Assembly: GCA_002748705.1 (NCBI GenBank)
Contig: PDSZ01000035.1
Location: 1-64,000 of the forward strand
From: Candidatus Fermentibacterota bacterium
Lineage (GTDB): Bacteria > Fermentibacterota > Fermentibacteria > Fermentibacterales > Fermentibacteraceae
DNA length: 64,000 bases
Reading direction: 5' to 3'
A program made the translations under genes and the position numbers. How positions within the stretch are numbered: position 1 is the first letter of the stretch; each line of letters begins with the position of its first letter. Below are positions 1 to 7,903 of this stretch, in pieces. Under the pieces are notes generated by a model. The model saw only the letters and a program-made list of their open reading frames with translations. It did not search any database and was not told the origin of the DNA.

Positions 1-200
1 GCAGAGTGAGTTCAGAAACCAGATCTGGGGTCTAGGGATAGGCTCCGGTAATTTACCACACTTCGTTAAGAGCCGGAAAACACTCACGAAGTCCCTTAAA
101 TTCAATACAGAGGTTGGGAATGCTGTGTATTATGCCCACAGGTAACAAGATACAGCAGACCTTGGATACTGTGGCTGGTAAGAATGGGGCCAAACGCAAT

Positions 201-222
201 AGGGCGCCCGGTCGGGCGCCCT
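201..222 (-). terminator. Probable terminator hairpin after the PPIase lipoprotein gene
   Basis: A perfect inverted repeat (AGGGCGCCCG, 2-nt centre, CGGGCGCCCT) lies 19 bases beyond the stop of the minus-strand gene that ends at 242. In the minus direction it is followed only by a weak T-rich stretch (ATTGCGTTTG), so an intrinsic terminator is likely but not textbook. Positions 1-200 show no convincing gene. Confidence 0.45.
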
Positions 223-241
223 ACCCGAATATTATATGCTG

Positions 242-2248
242 CTACTCTGAAGCAGGTTCTTCCAGAGGAGTTTCAACATCTGCAGGAATGAACTCCTCAA
301 TGGGAATCTCCATGTTCTCAATCATCCACTCTGCGTCATCTGCCAGTTCCGACTCAGGATAGTTTTCCACAAGGAGACTGAATGCCTCCCTTGCAGCGTC
401 ATAATCCTTAAGCTGTTCACTGAATGTGAAGCCGATAAGGAACTGAGCCTGATCGCACCTCTCATTTTCAGGATACCTCTCCAGGAAAAGCCTGAAGTAT
501 GTAACAGCAGTGACAGGATCAGTGCCCATTATTTCCTGAGCAAGGGACATAAGACTGTCGGCGCCTATTGCTTCAGAGGGAAGGAAAGCATCTTCGTTTA
601 TCTCTACCTCATAGGTTTCTCTGAGGGAGGGGAAAACTGTTTCGTAAAGATACTCGTTGACCACTGAAGGTCTCAGTGAAGCCTCAATTGATTCTCTTAC
701 ATCTTCAAGGGGCTTGACGCCTTCTTCAAGTCTGTCAGTTACCTTGATAAGTGTATAGCCAAGGTTTGTTTCCACCGGCCCGAAAAGAGTGCCTATGTCT
801 GCAGTGTGAATATCGGCTGTGAAGTGATAATCACCTGTAATGTAAGGAACTGGCGCATTCATAGGAATCCAGCCAAGGTCTCCTTCAACTTCTGCGGTAG
901 GTTCGTGAACAGACATTGCAATGGCAGTCTCTCCGAAACTCTGGTTTTCAAGGGCCTGGTTTACAAGGGCCATTTCCTCTTCGGATTCTGTGACTATTGC
1001 AGATATGCGAACCTGAGGATCCTGTCTGTATATATCACCGGTATGCTCCTCATAGTAGGCAGTTACCTGTTCTTCAGGTACAGTAACCGCTTCCACCACA
1101 TACTGCTGGTAGTAAGCCTGGATCATGGCGCCATTCATTGTTTCTTCGATCTGCTTTTCAGCCTGTTCCACCTGGGCAACCACAGTACTGTCGTTTTCAA
1201 GGCCTTCTTCAAGGGCGACAAGACGCATCAGCTCCCTTTCCACCATGGTATCGGCGATGATTTTCTTGCCTTCAGGAGTCTCATATGTGGATCTCTGATA
1301 GGGAGGTATAGCCTCAAGTTCAGCAGTGATGTCCTCTTCTGTTATCTCTGTTTCACCCACTACTGCATACACACCTTCAACAGGCTCTTCATTTACAGTT
1401 ACATTGTATCTGATGTGCAGTTCAGGAATGAACTCGTTGCGGAAGTAATCGTTGACAAGGGCCGGCTTCAGCATATCCTCAATACCGGGGCGTACCTCTT
1501 CAACAGGGTCCCATGATTCAGGTCTCTGTTCTCTGACAAGGAAGATATGGGTTCCCAGATTGGTTTCGTACGGCGGAAGAACTGTTCCAGGTTCAGTTGA
1601 AAGAAGGAGCTGAAGGAGTTCCTGATCTTCGCCTACAAAAGGAATGTCAAGATCAATGCCTGTCCAGCCCATGCTGCCGCCCTGGGGAGCAGTTGCTGCG
1701 TGTTCACTGAGAAGAACGGCGACAGAATCAAAAGGCACACCGTCATCCAGCATGGCCTGAGCTTCTGCGAGTTTCTCGCTGTTGCTGACAAGTATATGGG
1801 ATACAAGCGCAGTAGGTTCATTGTGGTAGATCTCTATGTTTCTCTGATAATAGTCTTCAACCAGGGAATCAGGAACTGTCATTGTGTCAATGATTCTGGT
1901 CTGATAGTAGACCTGGCTCATAGCCCTTGTTCTGATGTCTTCCAGCTGTTTTTCCAGGTCTCCTGTCATTGCCAGTACAGTTGAGTCCTCTGCAAGCCCT
2001 GCATCCTGTGCTGCAAGAAGAAGCAGCTCTCTCTCAATTATGTGATTAAGCAGAGTTCTTTTTCCCTGCAGGCTTTCAAAGGGTGTTCTCTGGTATGGAG
2101 GTATTCTCTGGAGTTCGTTATCAATGTCTTCCATTGAAATGGTGAGTTCGCCAACTCTGGCAGCTTCATCAGCTGCAAGAGGACGCGTTCCACATCCTGC
2201 AACAACAGCAGTAATTATCGGAAGAATCAGCAGTAGCTTTCGCAGCAT
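242..2248 (-). CDS. Double parvulin-type peptidyl-prolyl isomerase lipoprotein with C-terminal TPR
   Basis: Predicted envelope lipoprotein: N-terminal signal with lipobox VAGC (Cys19). It then carries two SurA/PpiC-like units. Each begins with the same helical segment (IPPYQR at about residues 49 and 315, followed by an ERELL/ERELM helix) and continues into a parvulin fold (GGSMGW and GDLGWI motifs, then ETNLG). The C-terminal ~90 residues look like two tetratricopeptide units of the BamD/YbgF type. The likely role is periplasmic folding of outer-membrane or secreted proteins. It lies 3 bases after rpoZ and has a GGGGG-rich ribosome site at the rpoZ end. The tandem duplication in one chain is unusual. 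Family assignment is firm, specific substrates are unknown. Confidence 0.85.
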   Translation of the reverse strand: MLRKLLLILPIITAVVAGCGTRPLAADEAARVGELTISMEDIDNELQRIPPYQRTPFESLQGKRTLLNHIIERELLLLAAQDAGLAEDSTVLAMTGDLEKQLEDIRTRAMSQVYYQTRIIDTMTVPDSLVEDYYQRNIEIYHNEPTALVSHILVSNSEKLAEAQAMLDDGVPFDSVAVLLSEHAATAPQGGSMGWTGIDLDIPFVGEDQELLQLLLSTEPGTVLPPYETNLGTHIFLVREQRPESWDPVEEVRPGIEDMLKPALVNDYFRNEFIPELHIRYNVTVNEEPVEGVYAVVGETEITEEDITAELEAIPPYQRSTYETPEGKKIIADTMVERELMRLVALEEGLENDSTVVAQVEQAEKQIEETMNGAMIQAYYQQYVVEAVTVPEEQVTAYYEEHTGDIYRQDPQVRISAIVTESEEEMALVNQALENQSFGETAIAMSVHEPTAEVEGDLGWIPMNAPVPYITGDYHFTADIHTADIGTLFGPVETNLGYTLIKVTDRLEEGVKPLEDVRESIEASLRPSVVNEYLYETVFPSLRETYEVEINEDAFLPSEAIGADSLMSLAQEIMGTDPVTAVTYFRLFLERYPENERCDQAQFLIGFTFSEQLKDYDAAREAFSLLVENYPESELADDAEWMIENMEIPIEEFIPADVETPLEEPASE

Positions 2249-2251
2249 TTT

Positions 2252-2488
2252 TTATTTACCCCCCTGTGTTTCCTTCTGATCATTTGTTTCAAGTTCATAC
2301 GATATAAGCCCCTGGGCGAATTCCGCCATAGCAGCCTTAACAGCGTTTTGTGCACTGTCCTTTATCTCCGGCACAAGGCACGGAGCCCCGTCTTTGAGGG
2401 CTCGAACCCGGCGTGACATAGCCAGCGCCAGCTGGTACTGGTTGCCGCTTTCTGCTGCCAGTTTCTCAACTTCCTCGAATGATTTCAT
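2252..2488 (-). CDS. rpoZ: RNA polymerase omega subunit
   Basis: Small helical protein (78 aa). The central pattern QYQLALAMSRRVRALKDG followed by KDSAQNAVKAAMAEF matches the RpoZ/RPB6 core (the usual form is ...A..RAR.L..G...). Omega stabilises the beta-prime subunit of RNA polymerase. The reading frame is open further upstream, but the ATG at 2488 has a strong ribosome site (GGAGGTGCCAAT) and the conserved core begins just after it, so that start is chosen. A terminator lies immediately upstream, so rpoZ and the downstream PPIase gene probably form their own transcription unit. Confidence 0.85.
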   Translation of the reverse strand: MKSFEEVEKLAAESGNQYQLALAMSRRVRALKDGAPCLVPEIKDSAQNAVKAAMAEFAQGLISYELETNDQKETQGGK

Positions 2489-2541
2489 ATTGGCACCTCC
2501 CTGCAGGCTGTTCTTATAATGGGAATAGTTTCGCGGAATAT

Positions 2542-2585
2542 ACAAAAAAATACCCCGGAAGAGGGTATTGGTTCCTCTTCCGGGG
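2542..2585 (-). terminator. Strong rho-independent terminator
   Basis: A 12-bp perfect stem (CCCCGGAAGAGG / CCTCTTCCGGGG, loop of 9) is followed in the minus direction by TATTTTTTTGTA. It sits 18 bases after the stop of the gene ending at 2604 and separates that operon from rpoZ. Confidence 0.9.
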
Positions 2586-2603
2586 AATGATATCGGCTCT
2601 CTG

Positions 2604-3560
2604 CTATTCTTCTGTCTCTTCGGTTACTGCGTAATACTGGTTAAGCATTTCCCACTGAGGAGCATCCACGAGATCCACCTCTCTGAGTTCAGTTTTTACA
2701 TAACCCAGTTCTGTACGATCCCAGAGTCTCGTAACCTGAATGTTGTCTGCATCTCCTGGAAGAGCGCCGTCTGTTCTGCTGGGGAAGAGAAGCGGTTCTT
2801 CAAATGAGACGATAACCCTTGATGTATCAGGATCAGAAGTTGTGTAGGCTATGAACTTCCATGTCTGAACATTAATTGAGTCGCCTCTGCTGCGGCCTCT
2901 TCTATTTGGATTCTCCCAGAAAGTAAGAAGGGTATCTTCAACAATCTCAAAGACATATTCGCCACCAAGAGGGTCGGAGAGCTCAAACACATTGATCTCA
3001 AGATTCTCCACATCTGAAGGTTTGATTACAGCAGGATACCTGTTTGCCAGATAAGATGCCTGTTCCTCGCTGACTCTGATAAGAGCAGAGCGCGATACCT
3101 CTACCCGCTTGTTCTCGGCATACTCAGGGAAAGGAATTCGCTGGAAGGTTTCCATCCAGTCTGCCTCGCTGAAGAGAGAGTCGGGATAATCCTTATCCAC
3201 AAGACCTCCCACTGCCCCGCCATGCCTGTCGTGGTTTGGGCAGGAAATGGCAAACTGGGTTCCAAGAGCCAGCTTGGGATCGTAATGGTACATTGAATCC
3301 GGAAAACCTGCGGCAAACAGTGAGGGACAGGTTGCAATTGTGTCGGCTAGATTGCTGTATGCAAGAAGCGAGTCAAGAGTAGGTGCCGGAACCCCCTGAT
3401 ACTGGTACATATGATCAATGTTGGCTTCTGCAAGAGCAAGTATCTGAAGTCGGCAGTTCTCGCGAGGAACTCTGTACATTTCTACCCGCTGGTGAATCCT
3501 GAAGATGAGTAATGCGGCAAGGAGTACAATCAGTACTCTCACTAGAACCTTTGAACCCAT
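2604..3560 (-). CDS. Membrane-anchored protein of unknown function
   Basis: I do not recognise the family. The 318-aa product has one N-terminal hydrophobic segment (residues 5-22, after MGSK) and no lipobox, so it is probably anchored in the inner membrane with a large exported domain. The domain has no obvious catalytic motif. A short Cys/His stretch (SCPNHDRHGG, near residue 108) might bind metal or form a disulfide. The layout (one helix, then an E-N-C-R segment and a long helix) faintly recalls pilin-like or pseudopilin proteins, but no prepilin cleavage site is clear. It is the last gene of the DUF3467/YbbR operon. Ribosome site CGGAGGG precedes the ATG. Confidence 0.6.
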   Translation of the reverse strand: MGSKVLVRVLIVLLAALLIFRIHQRVEMYRVPRENCRLQILALAEANIDHMYQYQGVPAPTLDSLLAYSNLADTIATCPSLFAAGFPDSMYHYDPKLALGTQFAISCPNHDRHGGAVGGLVDKDYPDSLFSEADWMETFQRIPFPEYAENKRVEVSRSALIRVSEEQASYLANRYPAVIKPSDVENLEINVFELSDPLGGEYVFEIVEDTLLTFWENPNRRGRSRGDSINVQTWKFIAYTTSDPDTSRVIVSFEEPLLFPSRTDGALPGDADNIQVTRLWDRTELGYVKTELREVDLVDAPQWEMLNQYYAVTEETEE

Positions 3561-3645
3561 TTAAAACCCTCCGAAAGGTATATTTTTTGTTGTCACTTTT
3601 CCCCAATTGCTGTCATCGTAATTTACGACTGACCTGCTCTCGGTG

Positions 3646-4326
3646 TCAATAAGCCACTGTACTGAATATTCTGCTTCGTGTCGGGAGCGAAGGATTGAAG
3701 ACCGATACTGTAACAGAATCGTCCGAGTATGCAACCTTTTCCACAGTTAAGGCAAGGGATGCAATTACCGGTTCTGAACCTGGGAATACACTGTCTGTTC
3801 TCAGGCTGTCCATCAAATTCACAATAGACGCAGGTCCCTCAACAGTAATCATTTCCGGATTGACGCGATGGAATCGATATCTTGCAGGAATGCCGTCGCT
3901 GAACACAGGCGCAACAGGTATCATTTTTGTGATAACCGTGTCTACCTTTATGAAAATTGCTCCAGGTACCACCTGAGAAAGCTGAACCTGGCCATCAGGC
4001 TGAAGAGCCGGAACAGATAATTCCAGATTGCTGTCCAGAGGCATCTCACTTCCTTCTGCAGGTACGAAATCTCTTCTCAGGTCTTCATGGCTTCTGCCCA
4101 GCTGAAATCTGAGCATATCCCAGCCGCTTCCAGTGTACCTGAGGGCTACTGTGTCTGCAGAAACACTGAGTGCCGCGTAGTTGCCTGGCACATCCACTTC
4201 CAGCGGTATTCTGTATTCAACAGGAAAGACTTTCTCGTCAATTGCTGAAATCCATATCAGCAGCCCCAGAATCACCGCAAGTACAATTCTGCCTGCTCCC
4301 TCAACCGGGTTCAGTTCAGTTCTCAT
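3646..4326 (-). CDS. YbbR-like domain protein
   Basis: One transmembrane helix at residues 10-28 (GRIVLAVILGLLIWISAI) is followed by beta-rich repeats with proline-hydrophobic spacing (VEYRIPLEVDVPGNYA..., TVEGPASIVNLMDSLRTD). This is the layout of YbbR/CdaR proteins, which sit in the inner membrane facing outward and in other bacteria modulate a diadenylate cyclase. No cyclase gene is seen here, so the regulatory role is not implied. Its start overlaps the DUF3467 gene by 11 bases, which suggests translational coupling. Confidence 0.65.
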   Translation of the reverse strand: MRTELNPVEGAGRIVLAVILGLLIWISAIDEKVFPVEYRIPLEVDVPGNYAALSVSADTVALRYTGSGWDMLRFQLGRSHEDLRRDFVPAEGSEMPLDSNLELSVPALQPDGQVQLSQVVPGAIFIKVDTVITKMIPVAPVFSDGIPARYRFHRVNPEMITVEGPASIVNLMDSLRTDSVFPGSEPVIASLALTVEKVAYSDDSVTVSVFNPSLPTRSRIFSTVAY

Positions 4327-4609
4327 TGCCTGGAGTGATAAAGCCTATAGCATTCTGATCTCTGTTTTCAGAGAGGGCTCCGTTCTTCTCTTCATAGGTC
4401 TGAACCTGCTTTGCCAGCTGACCGGCGAAAGCCTTTGCTGCATGCGGAGAGAGGATAACTCTGGACTTCAGATTGGCTGCAGCGCCTCCAGGCATGATTC
4501 TGGCAAAGTCCAGAACGAACTCAGCCCTTGAAAAAGCAACCATCACAAGGTTGCTGTAGGTTCCGTCAATGTCCTCCGGCTTGATGTTTATTCTTGGTTT
4601 CTGTTTCAT
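4316..4609 (-). CDS. DUF3467 family protein
   Basis: Short soluble protein (97 aa) with the DUF3467 signature: YSNLVMVAFSRAEFVLDF, an MPGG turn, SRVILSPHAAKAF, and a C-terminal LAKQVQTYEEKNG helix. The family is widespread and has no assigned function. It opens the minus-strand operon that runs to the terminator at 2542. The divergent heptose kinase gene begins 141 bases away, so this gap must hold promoters for both directions. Confidence 0.75.
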   Translation of the reverse strand: MKQKPRINIKPEDIDGTYSNLVMVAFSRAEFVLDFARIMPGGAAANLKSRVILSPHAAKAFAGQLAKQVQTYEEKNGALSENRDQNAIGFITPGNEN

Positions 4610-4750
4610 CTTTTCCTTTCACCGTTGTAGAATATCTGTGAATATGGGCTCTTGATCCTTCAGGAACAACTCTGCAGTCAGCCTTACCCGTTTGTGTTTA
4701 CAGGTCTATATTTCAGCAGACGGATTACTTAAAGGGTAAAGGAGCAGGAG

Positions 4751-5746
4751 TTGATTCCGGATACTGATACCTCTCAGCTGATAAGGATGTTTGAAGACAG
4801 AAAAATACTGGTTGCAGGTGATCTGGTTCTGGATCACTATCTGGAAGGAAAGGTGTCACGAATCTCACCTGAAGCTCCTGTGCCTGTTGTCTCTCTTGGG
4901 GAAAACTCAGAACGGTGGATACCAGGTGGAGCTGCCAATGTGGCCCTTAATGTGGTTTCTCTCGGCGGAATTCCTGTTATGGCAGGAGCAGTAGGAGACG
5001 ACAGCAACGGCAGAAGACTGATTAATCTGCTTCAGGCTGCCGGAGTGGATGTTTCTGCTGTGGTTACGGATACAGAAAGACCGACTACAGTTAAAACCAG
5101 AATCATGAGCCGTAATCAGCAGCTGATGAGAGTGGACAGGGAACGAACTTCTCCTCTTGGAGAAAAAGCAGCCACTGAACTGACTGCTAAACTCGCTGGC
5201 GCAGTGAGGAGCTCCGATTCGGTGATTCTTGAGGACTACAACAAGGGTGTTCTTTCCCTGGAGACCATCAGTTTTGTTATGAAATCTGCTGCGAAGAGCG
5301 ATATTCCAGTTGCAGTTGATCCCAAAATAGAGAACTTCTGGAAATACAGAGGAGCCAGTCTTTTCAAACCCAACAGGCATGAGGCAGGAAGAGCGCTGGG
5401 AATACGCATTGCCGACCCGGAAACTGCCGCTGAAGCCGCCGGTGCTGTGATGAATAAACTTCAGGCTAAGGCAGTTCTCATTACCCTGGGCTCAGGCGGT
5501 TCTGTTCTGGTACAGGAGGACGGTTCGGAACCCTGTCATATTCCCACAGTTGCAAGACATGTCTTTGATGTTTCAGGTGCAGGAGATTCTGTGATAGCTG
5601 TTATGGGACTTGGGCTTTCCTGCGGAATGAATCTGCATGATTCTGCAAGGCTGGCAAATCTTGCAGCAGCTGCTGTCTGTGCTGAACCTGGTGTCTATGC
5701 TGTCAAGGCAGAAGATATCGCAAGGGAGGCCGGCAGATTTGAGTAG
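4751..5746 (+). CDS. rfaE1: D-glycero-beta-D-manno-heptose-7-phosphate kinase (RfaE1/HldA type)
   Basis: PfkB-family sugar kinase. The N-terminal VSRISPEAPVPVV and GGAANVALN motifs are diagnostic of the heptose kinase half of HldE. The catalytic anion-hole motif SGAGDSV lies near residue 275. It phosphorylates heptose-7-phosphate at C1 on the way to ADP-heptose for the LPS inner core. The start is TTG, with a strong site (AAAGGAG) 7 bases upstream, and the protein aligns from its beginning. It overlaps the cytidylyl/adenylyltransferase gene by 8 bases, so the bifunctional HldE enzyme is split in two here. Confidence 0.9.
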   Translation: MIPDTDTSQLIRMFEDRKILVAGDLVLDHYLEGKVSRISPEAPVPVVSLGENSERWIPGGAANVALNVVSLGGIPVMAGAVGDDSNGRRLINLLQAAGVDVSAVVTDTERPTTVKTRIMSRNQQLMRVDRERTSPLGEKAATELTAKLAGAVRSSDSVILEDYNKGVLSLETISFVMKSAAKSDIPVAVDPKIENFWKYRGASLFKPNRHEAGRALGIRIADPETAAEAAGAVMNKLQAKAVLITLGSGGSVLVQEDGSEPCHIPTVARHVFDVSGAGDSVIAVMGLGLSCGMNLHDSARLANLAAAAVCAEPGVYAVKAEDIAREAGRFE

Positions 5747-6218
5747 TTCTTTAAGGGCTCCTGTTCTTTCCCTGAAGGAAGCAGCTCTATTTCTTCAGGA
5801 AAAACGAACCTGCCGGCACAGTGTGGTTTTTACCAACGGCTGTTTCGATCTGCTTCATCCAGGGCACATGACCATACTTGAGCAGGCTGCCTCAATGGGA
5901 GATATTCTGGTTGTCGGTCTTAACACCGACGATTCTGTAAAAAGGCTCAAAGGCCCTTCAAGGCCGGTGCAGCAGCTTAAGAGCAGAGCAGCTGTTCTGT
6001 CCTGTATCAGATTCGTGGATTGTATAGTTCCTTTTTCCGAGGACACTCCCGCAGAACTGATTTCTCTTATTCTGCCTGACATTCTGGTAAAAGGCGGCGA
6101 CTACACAGTTGAAACAGTTGTCGGCGCGGATACCGTTCTGGAAAACGGCGGAAGAGTTGAGATAGTGCCGATTCTTCAGGGGCACTCATCTACCTCCATA
6201 ATTGAAAGGCTTTCCTGA
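5739..6218 (+). CDS. rfaE2: D-glycero-beta-D-manno-heptose 1-phosphate adenylyltransferase (RfaE2/HldC type)
   Basis: Nucleotidyltransferase with the TNGCFDLLHPGH signature near residue 32 (HxGH binds the nucleotide) and the closing STSIIERL segment. It makes ADP-heptose from heptose-1-phosphate, completing the LPS inner-core precursor made by the upstream kinase. The frame is open upstream, but GGGAGG at 5724 followed 9 bases later by TTG (5739) gives the best start and a protein of the usual ~160 aa. The overlap with the kinase implies coupled translation. Confidence 0.88.
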   Translation: MSSSLRAPVLSLKEAALFLQEKRTCRHSVVFTNGCFDLLHPGHMTILEQAASMGDILVVGLNTDDSVKRLKGPSRPVQQLKSRAAVLSCIRFVDCIVPFSEDTPAELISLILPDILVKGGDYTVETVVGADTVLENGGRVEIVPILQGHSSTSIIERLS

Positions 6219-6291
6219 TTGTTTCATGGGGGAAGCTCACAGGGTTTTCGGCGCAGGAGAAGAAGAAAAGTCCGGGCCCGTTAACGGAGGT

Positions 6292-7860
6292 ATGACACTG
6301 TCGTTAAGGGATTCAGCAGCGGTTCTGGTGCTTTTTGCTCTTCTGTGGGCAGGTGTCGCAGTGCCGGTGCTCTCCTCTCCTCTTGGAAAATATCCGGTAA
6401 TAGATGCCTCATGGCATTTTCAATGGGCTGAAGCTGTTTCCAGAGGCGATTTATTCATCTATGCCCCTTACTTCAGGGCTCCTCTCTATCCAATGGTTCT
6501 CGCATCGGTCTTTGCTTTGACGGGCCCCTCGGTTGTGGCTGGAGTTCTGCTGAGTTTCCTTCTCAGCGCAGGTGCAGTTCACCTTGTTCAGCGAACAGTG
6601 TTTGAAACGGCAGGAAGAACTGCTTCATTTGCAGCAGCTGCTGTTACAGCTCTTAACGGAGTTTTTCTCTTTTACAGCTCCACGCTGCTCATTACACCAC
6701 TTTATATCTTCCTTCTTGTTTTATCGTTTTACCTGTTTAACAGGAATTCACCTTCCCGATGGGCCTGGCTTGTTTTAGGGGCAGCAGCTGTGGCAAGACC
6801 TTCAGCAATTCTTCTCTTTCCAGTCTCTCTGTTTTTATTCAGAAAGAAGCTGCTGAAGAGCGCATGGCTTTTTCTGGTTCCAGTTGCATCAGTCTGGATG
6901 ATTAACTTTTTTCATGGAGATTTCGGAACACTCATTTCAAGCCAGGGAGGAATAAATCTCTACATAGGAAGCGGTCCTGAAGCAGACGGCTATACAGCTT
7001 TTGCTCCTGAAACTGCCAATGAGCCTCTTCCTGTGGATAGCCTTCCTTATACAGATAATGTATTTGCTGCCAGTATCGCAGACTTTTCAGAGGAGGCTTT
7101 GCCGTCAGCTGTTTCTGCCTTCTGGACACGCAGAACCCTGAGGTACATCATGGAGCATCTTTCTGAATCAGAAGTTCTTATCCTCAAGAAGATGCTGCTC
7201 ATTGTTTCACCGGTTGCGATTCCCAGTAATTACGATGTGTATTACTTTACCGGCTATTCAGCTGTTCTTGGTTTTCTTGCAGGCTCTCCTGCTATACCGG
7301 TAGCAGGTCTGATTATATGGATGGCTGTTCCAGGGGCTTTGGCAGCAGGCGGTTTCCGCAGGGGAGAGAAGGAAGGTCTGCTGTGGGCTCTTACCCTTGC
7401 TGCAGGAATACTGCCCTTCTTTGTTACTGCCCGATTTGTTCTGCCTTTGCTGCCTTTTATTGTTATAGTAACAGTCCCGAGGGTTCTGAGAACTCCTGCC
7501 AGGTCAATGGCATTGGCGATTCCAGGGCTGATTGCAGCTCTGGTGATTGCCTTCCATACAGGTTACACTGTAAAAACCGGAGGGGTTAACATGGCGTTTC
7601 ATGACGGTATTGCCCATTACCGTACGGGAAGGTCAGAAGAGAGTGAAATTCTTTTTCTGAAAGCCCTTGAAACTGCAATGAACAGAACTGACGGAATAGA
7701 TCTGAACGGCACAGATGCCCTTTACAATCTGGGGATCATAGCTGCAGGCAGGTCAGATATGGAAGCAGCTGAGAGATGGTGGACCGCTGCTCTTGAGAGG
7801 GATTCCGGTCACAGCCTGTCAAGAGTTGCACTGGAAGGGTTGACCCGCCGGCATAATTAG
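6292..7860 (+). CDS. GT39/ArnT-like membrane glycosyltransferase with C-terminal TPR
   Basis: Polytopic membrane protein with about 10-11 hydrophobic helices. An early acidic loop (DASWHFQW, near residue 34) fits the metal-binding first loop of GT-C enzymes that use polyprenyl-phosphate sugars. The last ~90 residues form a short tetratricopeptide-like tail (YNLGIIAAGRSDMEAAERWW). The probable role is transfer of sugar to a lipid or glycan outside the membrane. It follows the heptose genes, consistent with envelope glycan assembly. The start is uncertain: ATG 6292 sits only one base after ACGGAGG, while the frame stays open to a TTG at 6202 and an ATG at 6226. Confidence 0.75.
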   Translation: MTLSLRDSAAVLVLFALLWAGVAVPVLSSPLGKYPVIDASWHFQWAEAVSRGDLFIYAPYFRAPLYPMVLASVFALTGPSVVAGVLLSFLLSAGAVHLVQRTVFETAGRTASFAAAAVTALNGVFLFYSSTLLITPLYIFLLVLSFYLFNRNSPSRWAWLVLGAAAVARPSAILLFPVSLFLFRKKLLKSAWLFLVPVASVWMINFFHGDFGTLISSQGGINLYIGSGPEADGYTAFAPETANEPLPVDSLPYTDNVFAASIADFSEEALPSAVSAFWTRRTLRYIMEHLSESEVLILKKMLLIVSPVAIPSNYDVYYFTGYSAVLGFLAGSPAIPVAGLIIWMAVPGALAAGGFRRGEKEGLLWALTLAAGILPFFVTARFVLPLLPFIVIVTVPRVLRTPARSMALAIPGLIAALVIAFHTGYTVKTGGVNMAFHDGIAHYRTGRSEESEILFLKALETAMNRTDGIDLNGTDALYNLGIIAAGRSDMEAAERWWTAALERDSGHSLSRVALEGLTRRHN

Positions 7861-7903
7861 GCAATAAAAGCCTTCAGCTTTATAGAAGTACAAGCAACAA
7901 ATC

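Noticed and set aside
2390..2425. A GGTTCGAGCCC-like string on the minus strand that resembles a tRNA T-arm
   Set aside because: It lies inside rpoZ where it encodes conserved residues (RVRALKDGAP), and no acceptor or anticodon arms can be paired around it.
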